Below are positions 8,435-16,115 of a DNA stretch of 53,045 bases, one piece after another (positions within the stretch are counted from its first letter, which is position 1; every line of letters begins with the position of its first letter). The DNA is from Nocardia higoensis NBRC 100133 (GTDB taxonomy: Bacteria; Actinomycetota; Actinomycetes; Mycobacteriales; Mycobacteriaceae): NCBI RefSeq assembly GCF_000308595.1, contig NZ_BAGA01000117.1:1-53045 (forward strand), read 5' to 3'. The position numbers and the translations under genes are program-made. A model generated the notes under the pieces. The model ran no database searches and was not told the origin of the DNA. It was given only the letters and a program-made list of their open reading frames with translations.

Positions 8435-9565
8435 CTACAGCTCGACCAGGTCGTAGCCGCGCGTCGCCTCCCGCAGCACGGCCAGGTGCTCGTGCTCGCC
8501 GCCGAGCGTGCGCCCGATCGCGGTGAGCCTGGCCACGTAGTGGGAGACCGGGTACTCGGCGGTGATGCCGATGCCGCCGTGCATCTGGATGGCCTCCTGG
8601 CCGACGTGCCTGGCCGCCTTGGCCACCTGCAGGCGCACCCGCGAGATGACGACCGGGTCGAACACCCCGTCGGCGACCGCCGCGGTCAGGTACAGGTTCA
8701 TGCTGCGCGCCAGCTCCAGCGAGACGTACATGTTGGCCGCACGCTGGGTCAGTGTCTGGAACTTCGACAGCGTGACGCCGAACTGCTTGCGGGTGCGCAG
8801 GTACTCCGAGGTCAGCCGCAGCGACTCGGTCATCGCGCCGACGGATTCGGCGGCCAGGCCCGCATGCGCGTAACCGAGCGCCTCCCGCACCGCGGCGGCG
8901 GTGTCCACGCCCGGCTCGCCGAGCAGTTCGGCGGGGGTGGAGGCGAATTCGAGCTGCGCGCCGCGCAGGCCGTCGATGGTGCGGTACGGGGTCCGGGTGA
9001 CGCCGGAGGCGTCGGGCGCGACCAGGAACAGGCCGAGGCCGCCGTCGGGCAGCACCGCGCTCACCACGAGTCGGTCGGCGCAATCTCCGTGCGGCACCGG
9101 GTTCTTCACGCCGGTCAGGGTGTAGCCCTCGCCCGCGCTCTCGGCCCGGGTGGACAGTTCCTCCGACGGCCAGCGCACGCCGGGCTCGGAGTGCGCGAAG
9201 GCCAGCAGCAGTTCGCCGCCGGAGACGGCGGGCAGGATCGCCGAGCGCTGCGCGTCGGTGCCCAGGCGCGCGACCAGCGAGCCCGGCACGACCACCGCGT
9301 CCAGCAGCGGTTCCGGGGCCAGCCGCACGCCGAACTCCTCGAGCACCACCAGGGTCTCGACGGGGCTCGCGCCCGCGCCGCCGTCCTCTTCGGAGAACCC
9401 GAGGCCGAGCACGCCGAGTTCGGCGAGCTGACGCCAGACGTCACGGCTCCAGCCCAGGTCGGTATCGGTCACCTTCAGGCGGGTTTCGGAGTCGTAGGCG
9501 CGAGAGAGGAGGTCACGCACGGTGTCGCGCAGCATGACCTGTTCTTCAGTGAGTTCGAAATCCAT
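8435..9565 (-). CDS. Acyl-CoA dehydrogenase, small-subunit type
   Basis: FAD-dependent flavoprotein that oxidises acyl-CoA to enoyl-CoA, here 376 aa. It starts MDFELTEEQ, as usual for the family, and has the C-terminal RKQFGVTLSKFQTL helix and the MHGGIGITAEYPVSHY segment. It follows another acyl-CoA dehydrogenase by 9 nt on the same strand. In actinobacteria such pairs commonly form alpha2beta2 FadE enzymes in which each active site uses both subunits, often for steroid or branched acyl-CoA substrates. The substrate cannot be deduced from this sequence. It is probably translated from the same mRNA as its partner, with the promoter upstream of that gene. Confidence 0.9.
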   Translation of the reverse strand: MDFELTEEQVMLRDTVRDLLSRAYDSETRLKVTDTDLGWSRDVWRQLAELGVLGLGFSEEDGGAGASPVETLVVLEEFGVRLAPEPLLDAVVVPGSLVARLGTDAQRSAILPAVSGGELLLAFAHSEPGVRWPSEELSTRAESAGEGYTLTGVKNPVPHGDCADRLVVSAVLPDGGLGLFLVAPDASGVTRTPYRTIDGLRGAQLEFASTPAELLGEPGVDTAAAVREALGYAHAGLAAESVGAMTESLRLTSEYLRTRKQFGVTLSKFQTLTQRAANMYVSLELARSMNLYLTAAVADGVFDPVVISRVRLQVAKAARHVGQEAIQMHGGIGITAEYPVSHYVARLTAIGRTLGGEHEHLAVLREATRGYDLVEL

Positions 9566-9574
9566 GCCCTGTCC

Positions 9575-10747
9575 TCACAATCCGAGGATCGTGGAGGCGA
9601 TGATGGTGCGCTGCACCTCGTTCGAGCCTCCGTAGATGGTGGTCTTGCGGTAGTTGAGGTACTTGCCGCCGCTGCGCTGGGCCCAGTCCGGGGAGGCGAT
9701 GCCCTCCGCGCCGACCGGGATGGCGTCGGGGCCCGCGATGTCGAGCAGCAGTTCGGTGGCCGCCTGCTGCAGTTCCGAACCGCGCAGCTTGAGCACCGAG
9801 GAGGCCGGGTTCGGCTTGCCGTCGGCGGAGTTGGAGACCACCCGCAGCTGGGTGAGCTCCAGCGCGAGCAGTTCGTTCTCCAGTTCGGCGATCCGGCTGG
9901 CGAACACCGGATCATCGAGCAGGGTGCCCGAACCGGCCTTCACCTCGCGCGCGTGCTCCTTGGCGACGGCGATCTTGACCTTGGTCGAGCCGACCCCGGT
10001 GATGCCGGTGCGCTCGTTGCCGAGCAGGAACTTCGCGTAGGTCCAGCCCTGGTTCTCGACGCCGACGAGCTGGTCGGCGGGCACCCGGACGTTCTCGAAG
10101 AAGACCTCGTTGACCTCGTGGCCGCCGTCGATCGTCTTGATCGGGCGGATGGTCACGCCGGGCGATTCGACGTCGAAGAGCAGCATCGAGATGCCCGCCT
10201 GCTTCTTCGGCGCGTTCGGGTCGGTGCGCACGAGGCAGAAGATCCAGTCGGCGTACTGGGCCGAGGTGGTCCAGATCTTCTGGCCGTTGACGATGTAGGA
10301 GTCGCCGTCGCGGACCGCGGTGGTGCGCAGCGAGGCGAGATCCGAACCGGCGTCGGGTTCGGAGAAGCCCTGGCACCACCAGATGTCCAGCGCCGCGGTC
10401 GCGGGCAGGAAGCGTTCCTTGAGTTCCTGCGAGCCGAAGTGCGCGATGACGGGGCCGATCATCGTGGCATTGAACGTCAGCGGCTCGGGCACCGAGGCCA
10501 GCTGCATCTCGTCGAGCCAGATGTGGCGCTGCATGGGGGTCCAGTCCTTGCCGCCCCATTCGACCGGCCAGTTCGGCACGGCCAGCCCGTTGTCGTTGAG
10601 GATCTTGTGCGTGGTGACGATGTCCTCGCGAGACAACTCGCGGCCGTGCTCGACACGCTCACGAATATCCGCGGGGATCTGCGTGCGGTAGAACTGCCGC
10701 AATTCGTCGCGGAAGGCTACCTCGTCAGGGGACAGGGATATTTTCAT
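9575..10747 (-). CDS. Acyl-CoA dehydrogenase, large-subunit type
   Basis: Product of about 390 aa, first gene of a two-gene FadE operon. Family features include MKISLSPDEVAFRDELRQF at the N-terminus, the flavin-region WCQGFSEPDAGSDLA and KIWTTSAQYADWIFCLVRT, and the C-terminal YGGSNEVQRTIIA. The ATG was chosen because GGGAG lies 7 nt upstream and the longer reading frame has no family similarity. It probably forms a heterotetramer with the product of the next gene. A perfect 12-bp palindrome lies 20-31 nt upstream of the ATG and may be a repressor site. No regulator gene adjoins. Confidence 0.92.
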   Translation of the reverse strand: MKISLSPDEVAFRDELRQFYRTQIPADIRERVEHGRELSREDIVTTHKILNDNGLAVPNWPVEWGGKDWTPMQRHIWLDEMQLASVPEPLTFNATMIGPVIAHFGSQELKERFLPATAALDIWWCQGFSEPDAGSDLASLRTTAVRDGDSYIVNGQKIWTTSAQYADWIFCLVRTDPNAPKKQAGISMLLFDVESPGVTIRPIKTIDGGHEVNEVFFENVRVPADQLVGVENQGWTYAKFLLGNERTGITGVGSTKVKIAVAKEHAREVKAGSGTLLDDPVFASRIAELENELLALELTQLRVVSNSADGKPNPASSVLKLRGSELQQAATELLLDIAGPDAIPVGAEGIASPDWAQRSGGKYLNYRKTTIYGGSNEVQRTIIASTILGL

Positions 10748-10766
10748 ACGCAACTCCCGTTGTGTC

Positions 10767-10778
10767 TCGTACGTACGA
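10767..10778. promoter_or_regulatory. Palindromic operator candidate upstream of fadE pair
   Basis: TCGTACGTACGA is a perfect 12-bp palindrome 20-31 nt before the ATG of the large acyl-CoA dehydrogenase. Its position fits a repressor site (for example TetR family), but the cognate protein is unknown. Confidence 0.4.
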
Positions 10779-10984
10779 TAAGAACCTACCCGCGGGCCGT
10801 GCCCCTGTGTCGAGTGGACCACACCTTTTCCGCACCGTGTGCCACGACACCGCACCGAACCGGTGACGGTGCGGGCCGGATGCCGCATTCCGGGCGCTCA
10901 ACGGTCCGTCCACGCGGCGTTCACCGGCGCGAACTGGTACCTTGACGCCCTAGTACACGCCCGAGAGGTTCGAGGAGTTATTCG

Positions 10985-11707
10985 GTGAACGGCAGAACCA
11001 TCGCACTGTCCGCCGTCGCCGCTCTCACGCTGGGCGTGGGCGCGGCCGCGACCGCCATTCCCGCAGTCGCCGACGACACGGTGCCGGTCGCCGACGCCAT
11101 CGCCGAGCTCACCGAACGCGCGGGCGAGGACCAGGCCGCCCAGGCGGGCGTCGGCGCGCTCGGTCAGTACACGAAGCTCGTCGACGTGGCGCAGCTGCGT
11201 GACATCTCGGGCGTGTGGGCGCCCTTCGCCTACGCCGCGCCCACCTTCGGCTGCGGCAGCAACGGCCCGATCACCACCATCATCGCCGCGGCGACCACCT
11301 ACGGCCGCACCGCCGAGAACGCCGAACGGCCCGAGCCCGGCCGGCTGCGGTTCAGCGCCACCCCCGCCCACACCGGCATGCCGCTGAACTCCGGCCTGGT
11401 GGTCGCCTGGGTCAATGTCAACAACGGCCGCAGCGGCATCGACACGCTCGACGACCGCACCCCCGAGGGCCTGCCCACGCTGTCGCGCACCGTCGAGAGC
11501 GGCCCCGGCACCGTGATCGCCTCGATGTGGGGCGTCATCGGCTACCCGGGCGCGCACTGCGTCATGACGCCGACCGTCGGCACCTTCTCCGTGCCGGACG
11601 CCCCACTGCCCGCGCCCGACGGCGCACCGGCGCCGAACCCCGCCATCGCGCCGGTCCCGGATCCGGCCCTGGTTCCCATCCCGGAACCCGCGGCCGCGCC
11701 CGCCTGA
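10985..11707 (+). CDS. Secreted protein with C-terminal Pro/Ala tail
   Basis: Product of 240 aa. The N-terminus is a typical signal peptide (short basic start, LSAVAALTLGVGAAATA, predicted cleavage near AVADD). The mature part has two cysteines (FGCGSNG and GAHCVMT) that could form a disulfide. The last ~45 residues are repetitive PAPDGAPAPNPAIAPVPDP. The GTG start is preceded by GAGGAG with 7 nt spacing. It resembles uncharacterised exported proteins common in Nocardia and Rhodococcus; no function is known to me. It is monocistronic: a divergent promoter region lies upstream and a strong terminator follows. Confidence 0.85.
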   Translation: MNGRTIALSAVAALTLGVGAAATAIPAVADDTVPVADAIAELTERAGEDQAAQAGVGALGQYTKLVDVAQLRDISGVWAPFAYAAPTFGCGSNGPITTIIAAATTYGRTAENAERPEPGRLRFSATPAHTGMPLNSGLVVAWVNVNNGRSGIDTLDDRTPEGLPTLSRTVESGPGTVIASMWGVIGYPGAHCVMTPTVGTFSVPDAPLPAPDGAPAPNPAIAPVPDPALVPIPEPAAAPA

Positions 11708-11743
11708 CGGACCGACGCCGCACAGCCGGACATCTCCGCCCCG

Positions 11744-11778
11744 AAGGGTGGCATCGCACACGCGATGCCACCCTTTTT
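11744..11778 (+). terminator. Rho-independent terminator
   Basis: A 14-bp perfect stem (AAGGGTGGCATCGC with its complement), 4-nt loop and a run of Ts, 37 nt after the secreted-protein stop. It insulates the operon that starts at 12058; the rest of the gap to that operon (~280 bp) shows no gene. Confidence 0.93.
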
Positions 11779-12057
11779 CGTCGACCGACGCCTCCCTCGT
11801 CCCCCGGGGTCCACTCGGGGCTCCGGTCTGCCGGGCCCGGACGGCCGATCGTCGGGCTGCCGCGCTCGCCCGCTGAGCAGACCGATCGGCACATCTCGTT
11901 CCACCGTTCGTCGTATACCGGCCCACGAGCAGACCTCACCTCGTAACCGAACAGCCGTGTACTGATCGCGCAAGGGGGCTGAACCGCCGACTCGGACCGG
12001 GCGGAACAGTCCTGACGCCAATGACATTCGCTCTGCCTTCGGAACAAGGACGCATGG

Positions 12058-13569
12058 ATGACGGACGAATCCCCCTGTCCCCACTCGCTCACGCTGGGAT
12101 CGGCATTGACCCCGGCCGCCTTGACACTGGCCGCTACACCGCTGGACATCGAGTTCACCGAGGCCGCATCGGCCGCGATGAAACAAGGCAGCGCGTTCGT
12201 GAAAACCGTTCTGGACGAGGGACGTCCGGTCTACGGCGCGACCACCGGCTTCGGCGCGCTGGTCGGTTTCGACGGCCGGGAGTCGGCCGCCGACCAATGT
12301 GACAATGTGCTCGGGCATCTCACCGTGGGGCAGGGGCCGGAGCTGGCTCCCGACGTGGCCCGCGCGGTGATGCTGGCCCGGCTGTGGTCGCTCTCGCGCG
12401 GCCTGTCCGGTGTCTCCGATGCGGTCGTCCACGCGCTGGCGGCCATGTTGGCCACCGGTTTCGCCCCGGCGATCCCCTCGCTCGGATCCGTCGGCGCCAG
12501 CGGCGATCTCATACCGCTGGCGCACGCGGTGCAGTCGTTGCGCGGCGTCGGTCACGCCTACGTCGACGGAGTGCGCATGCCCGCGACCGAGGCGCTGGCC
12601 GTGGTGGGACTCGACCCGCTGCGGCTGGACGGCCGCGATGCCCTGGCACTGGTCAACGGCATCTCGGTGACCAGCGCGGTGGCCGGGCTCGCCGCGCATT
12701 CGGCGGCCCGCTCGGTACGCACCGCCGTCGCGCTGGTGGCCCTGCTGGCCGACCTGCTCGGTTGTGCCCCGGCCTTTCTCGCGCCGCCGCTGCTCGCCGC
12801 GTTCGGGCATCCGGAGGTCGAGGCGGTCGGTGCGCATCTGTCGCGGCGATTGACCGGACTGGTGCCGGTCGAGGGCCGCCCGTTGCAGGAGCCCTACAGC
12901 ATCCGCTGCACGCCGCAGCTGCTCGGCGCGGCGGACTCGGCGCTGTCGTGGGCGGCGGAGGTGGTGACCCGGGATCTCAACGGTGTCAGCGACAATCCGC
13001 TGTTCTTCGCCGAAGAGGATCTGGTCGCGCACGGCGGCAACTTCTTCGGCCAGCCCTCGGCCTTCGCGGCGGACACGATCTCCTCCGCGCTCACCCAGAT
13101 GGGCAATCTCGCCGAACGCCAGATCGATCTGCTGGTCGACCCGCACCGCAACGGCGGGCGTCCGCCCATGCTCTCCACCGACCCCGGCAAGCATCACGCC
13201 ATCCAGGGCCTGCAGGTGCTGGCGACCGCGACGGTGGTCTCGATGCGCCGGAACTGCGTCCCCGCGGCCATGCAGTCGGTGCCGACGAACATGCACAACC
13301 AGGACGTGGTGCCGTTCGGAACGCAGGCCGCTCTCACCGCTTTCGAGCAGAGCCGGTCGCTGCGGCTGCTGCACGGCTGCCTCGGTGTGGCGCTGGTGCA
13401 AGCCGCGCACACCGGAACCAGGAAACCGACAGCGCCCGCCAACGTCGCGCTGCTCGACGCACTCGTCGATCGGGTCGCCCCGATCGAACAGGACCGAATC
13501 CTCGACGCCGACATCCGTGCCGCCGCAGACGTTCTCGACGGCCTTTTCGACAGGGAGCAGGCGATATGA
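12058..13569 (+). CDS. MIO-type aromatic amino acid ammonia-lyase, predicted tyrosine-selective
   Basis: Removes ammonia from an aromatic amino acid to give a trans-cinnamate; a 2,3-aminomutase with the same fold is the alternative. The protein is 503 aa. The Ala147-Ser148-Gly149 triad in GSVGASGDLIPLAH forms the MIO cofactor. The inner-loop Tyr (VYGATTGFG, Tyr59), YSIRCTPQLLG and the NQDV segment match bacterial tyrosine ammonia-lyase better than histidase. The selectivity pair reads His87-Leu88 (NVLGHLTVG); in known enzymes HL goes with tyrosine, FL with phenylalanine and SH with histidine. AAGGA lies 7 nt before the ATG. It is the first gene of a five-gene operon, and its stop overlaps the next start (ATGA). 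There is no urocanase or other histidine-degradation gene nearby. Confidence 0.88.
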   Translation: MTDESPCPHSLTLGSALTPAALTLAATPLDIEFTEAASAAMKQGSAFVKTVLDEGRPVYGATTGFGALVGFDGRESAADQCDNVLGHLTVGQGPELAPDVARAVMLARLWSLSRGLSGVSDAVVHALAAMLATGFAPAIPSLGSVGASGDLIPLAHAVQSLRGVGHAYVDGVRMPATEALAVVGLDPLRLDGRDALALVNGISVTSAVAGLAAHSAARSVRTAVALVALLADLLGCAPAFLAPPLLAAFGHPEVEAVGAHLSRRLTGLVPVEGRPLQEPYSIRCTPQLLGAADSALSWAAEVVTRDLNGVSDNPLFFAEEDLVAHGGNFFGQPSAFAADTISSALTQMGNLAERQIDLLVDPHRNGGRPPMLSTDPGKHHAIQGLQVLATATVVSMRRNCVPAAMQSVPTNMHNQDVVPFGTQAALTAFEQSRSLRLLHGCLGVALVQAAHTGTRKPTAPANVALLDALVDRVAPIEQDRILDADIRAAADVLDGLFDREQAI

Positions 13570-14396
13570 CCGCCGTCTTCAGAACCCACACGAGCCGGCC
13601 ACCGATACTCGACATCGATCTCGGCCAGCTCAGAATGCCCTGGCCGACAGCCGAATTCATCCGCTGCGAGGTCCCCTACATCGATCCCACGCAGCCGTAT
13701 CCGGCGGCTCCCGACGGTGACGAGGCCGCGCTGGCCTGGTATCGCTGGCTGCTCGGTCACCACCTGTCGTTCTGCGTCTGGCGGCTCATGATCGAGGCGC
13801 TCGGCGACGCCGCCGACGGCGAGCAGGAGGCGGAGCGCGAGCTGGCCGAGCTCTACGACAGCTACTCGGCGCTGCTGCTGTACGCGGGCACCTGCTCCCC
13901 CGAGATCTACGACACGGTGCTGCGGGCCAGGATGAAGGCCGCCGATCCCGCCATGAGCGGCACGTGGGCGCGCGACTACCGGGAGATCGGCGCCCGGTTC
14001 GCGAAGCTGGACGTCGACGCCGCCTCCCCGCTGAAGGCCTCGCTGAAGCTGAACCGGCTCGTGCACATGAGCGTCGGCGCCCGGCTGGTGCCTACGGGCA
14101 AGTCCCTGCTGCGCGAGACCGGGCGCGACGTCCGCGCGGAGCCGACCCGCGCGGAATCCGACGTCGTCGACGCCTTCTTCCTGACCGATCGCACCGAGCT
14201 GTGCGCCCACGAGTTCCGCGCGCAACTGCGGATCCGGGTGCGCGCCGCGCTCGACGACCTGGCCGCCCACCCGAGCGAGATCAGCTACGGGCGTGCGCAG
14301 GTCGACGCACTGCAGACCCAGCTGGCCGAGCACATCCACGCCGTGGCGCGCCTGGCCGACACCATTCTGAGAAGAGGACGGATCCACCTTGGCTGA
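13566..14396 (+). CDS. Uncharacterised operon protein, possible haem-dependent tyrosine hydroxylase
   Basis: Product of 276 aa, mostly helical and soluble. I do not recognise it with certainty. Length, His-rich helices and the CSPEIYDTVLRARM / SGTWARDY region recall the haem-dependent tyrosine hydroxylases of the LmbB2/SfmD type (tryptophan dioxygenase superfamily), which turn tyrosine into DOPA with peroxide. It contains HLSFC (His66-x3-Cys70), an HxxxC pattern like the single-thioether haem site reported for SfmD, although placement relative to other His residues differs (candidate His167 and His215). The context agrees: it is coupled to a tyrosine-type ammonia-lyase and followed by a catechol-type O-methyltransferase. 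The start overlaps the previous stop (ATGA). The gene itself is secure; the function is an inference. Confidence 0.6.
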   Translation: MTAVFRTHTSRPPILDIDLGQLRMPWPTAEFIRCEVPYIDPTQPYPAAPDGDEAALAWYRWLLGHHLSFCVWRLMIEALGDAADGEQEAERELAELYDSYSALLLYAGTCSPEIYDTVLRARMKAADPAMSGTWARDYREIGARFAKLDVDAASPLKASLKLNRLVHMSVGARLVPTGKSLLRETGRDVRAEPTRAESDVVDAFFLTDRTELCAHEFRAQLRIRVRAALDDLAAHPSEISYGRAQVDALQTQLAEHIHAVARLADTILRRGRIHLG

Positions 14397-15081
14397 GACG
14401 ACGACCCCGCCGCAGTACAGCGACAAGACCCTGCCGGTCACCCCGGAGCTGGCCGCGTATGTGCGCGCCCAGGCCGGACCGGTCAGCGCCGCCCAGCGCG
14501 GGCTGATCGAGGCGACACTCGCGCTCGGCGATGCGGCCGAGATGCAGATCCCGGTGGAACAGGGGGCGCTGCTGACACTGCTGACCCGGCTCGTCGGCGC
14601 CCGCACCGTCGTCGAGGTGGGCACCTTCACCGGCTATTCGACCCTGGCCATCGCGCTCGGCACAGACCCGGACGCGCGGATCACCACCTGTGACATCACC
14701 GACCGGTGGTCGCCGATCGCCCGGCGTGCCTGGCAGGAAGCAGGCGTCGCCGATCGGATCACCCAGCTGGTCGGCCCGGCCGCCGAATCGCTGGCCGAAC
14801 TGCCCGACGAGCCGCTGATCGACCTCGTGTTCATCGACGCCGACAAAGTCGGCTACATCGGCTACTGGGAGCAGCTGGTGCCGCGGGTGCGCCCGGGCGG
14901 GCTGATCATCGTCGACAACGTGCTCTACGCCGGTGAGGCCGTGAGCCCGGACGCGGTGGGCAATGCCGCCGCCATCCGCGCGTTCAACCGGCACGTCCTC
15001 GACGACGAGCGGGTCGAATCGGTGCTGCTCACCGTCGCCGACGGGTTGACGCTGGCGCGCAAGGTCGGAGGTGCGCGGTGA
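14389..15081 (+). CDS. Class I metal-dependent O-methyltransferase (caffeoyl-CoA/catechol type)
   Basis: Predicted SAM- and Mg-dependent methyltransferase acting on a catechol hydroxyl, such as caffeoyl-CoA, caffeate or DOPA. It is 230 aa, the usual length. The SAM loop is VEVGTFTGYS (75-84), metal ligands lie in FIDADK (148-153) and IIVDNVL (Asp176-Asn177), and the C-terminus is the usual LLTVADGLTLARK. The start is TTG with AGAGGA upstream and overlaps the preceding gene by 8 nt, so it is translationally coupled. Family members include plant CCoAOMT and bacterial SafC, which methylates catechols. Its place after the lyase and putative hydroxylase supports a role in making a methoxy-hydroxyphenyl product. 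Confidence 0.88.
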   Translation: MAETTTPPQYSDKTLPVTPELAAYVRAQAGPVSAAQRGLIEATLALGDAAEMQIPVEQGALLTLLTRLVGARTVVEVGTFTGYSTLAIALGTDPDARITTCDITDRWSPIARRAWQEAGVADRITQLVGPAAESLAELPDEPLIDLVFIDADKVGYIGYWEQLVPRVRPGGLIIVDNVLYAGEAVSPDAVGNAAAIRAFNRHVLDDERVESVLLTVADGLTLARKVGGAR

Positions 15082-16106
15082 AGGCGGTCATGCTGACCTC
15101 ACCGGGCGAACTCGAGGTCACCGAAGTTCCCGACGCGAGGCTGGAGAATCCTGCCGACGCGGTGGTCCGGATCGTCGCCGCGGGCATCTGCGGCACCGAT
15201 CTGCGGGCCTTCGCCGGCCGTCCGGGCCCGGTGCCCGGTCCGGCGTGCGGACACGAATTCGTCGGCGTGGTCGAGGAAATCGGGCCCGAGGTGCGCACGC
15301 TGCGGCGCGGCGATCTGGTGGTCGCGCCGTTCATGTTCGCCGACGGCACCTGCCACCACTGCGTGCGCGGCGTGCCGACCTCCTGCCGCAGCGGCGGGAT
15401 GTGGGCGATCGCGGCGGGCGGCGCACAGGCCGAGGCCATCCGGGTGCCCTTCGCCGACGCCACCCTGGTGACGGTGCCGATGGACGAGCGCGACGAACGC
15501 ATCCCGGCGGTGCTGGCCCTGGCCGATGTGATGGCCACCGGTCACCACGCGACGGCCGGTGCGCGGGCACTCGGACCGTCGGCGACCGTGGCCGTCCTCG
15601 GGGACGGCGCGGTCGGACTGTGCGCGGTGCTCGCCGCACGACGGGCCGGGGCGCGGCGGATCTTCCTGGTGGGCCGGCACGAGTCGCGCCTGCACACCGG
15701 AAAGATCTTCGGTGCGACCGATCTGGTGACCACCCGTGGCGACGAGGCGCGGGCGCAGATCATGGAGGCCACCGACGGCATCGGCGTCGACCTGGTGATC
15801 GACGGCGTCGGTGAACAGGACGCGCTGGACACCGCCTCGGCCGTATGCGCCGACGGCGGCACGCTGAGCCTGGTCGGCGGACCGCACGGCGGCCTTGACC
15901 TGATGTCGTGCTTCCTGCGCAATGTCACCGTCACCGGCGGGTTGACCCCGGCCAGGCGTTATCTGCCCGAACTGCTCGGCGAGGTCGTCGCGGGCAGGCT
16001 CGATCCCGGTCCCGTCTTCGACAGATCGGTGACGCTGGACGCGGCGGCCGAGGGCTACCTGGCGATGGCGCGGCGCCAGGCCACCAAGGTCCTGATCGAA
16101 GTCTGA
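15078..16106 (+). CDS. Zinc-dependent medium-chain alcohol dehydrogenase
   Basis: NAD(P)-dependent dehydrogenase of 342 aa that would interconvert an alcohol and an aldehyde or ketone. Catalytic zinc ligands are in GICGTD (Cys38) and CGHE (His59-Glu60), and the Rossmann motif is VAVLGDGAVGL. The structural-zinc lobe has Cys92, Cys95 and Cys103, but the first of the usual four positions is Asp89, so the site may be 3-Cys/1-Asp or lost. The GTG start overlaps the previous stop (GTGA). Cinnamyl alcohol dehydrogenases belong to this superfamily, which fits the operon, but sequence alone does not give substrate or direction. Confidence 0.9.
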   Translation: MKAVMLTSPGELEVTEVPDARLENPADAVVRIVAAGICGTDLRAFAGRPGPVPGPACGHEFVGVVEEIGPEVRTLRRGDLVVAPFMFADGTCHHCVRGVPTSCRSGGMWAIAAGGAQAEAIRVPFADATLVTVPMDERDERIPAVLALADVMATGHHATAGARALGPSATVAVLGDGAVGLCAVLAARRAGARRIFLVGRHESRLHTGKIFGATDLVTTRGDEARAQIMEATDGIGVDLVIDGVGEQDALDTASAVCADGGTLSLVGGPHGGLDLMSCFLRNVTVTGGLTPARRYLPELLGEVVAGRLDPGPVFDRSVTLDAAAEGYLAMARRQATKVLIEV

Positions 16107-16115
16107 GGAGTGCTG

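Noticed and set aside
12058..13569. Histidine ammonia-lyase (hutH)
   Set aside because: Selectivity pair is His-Leu rather than Ser-His, and no urocanase or other hut gene adjoins.
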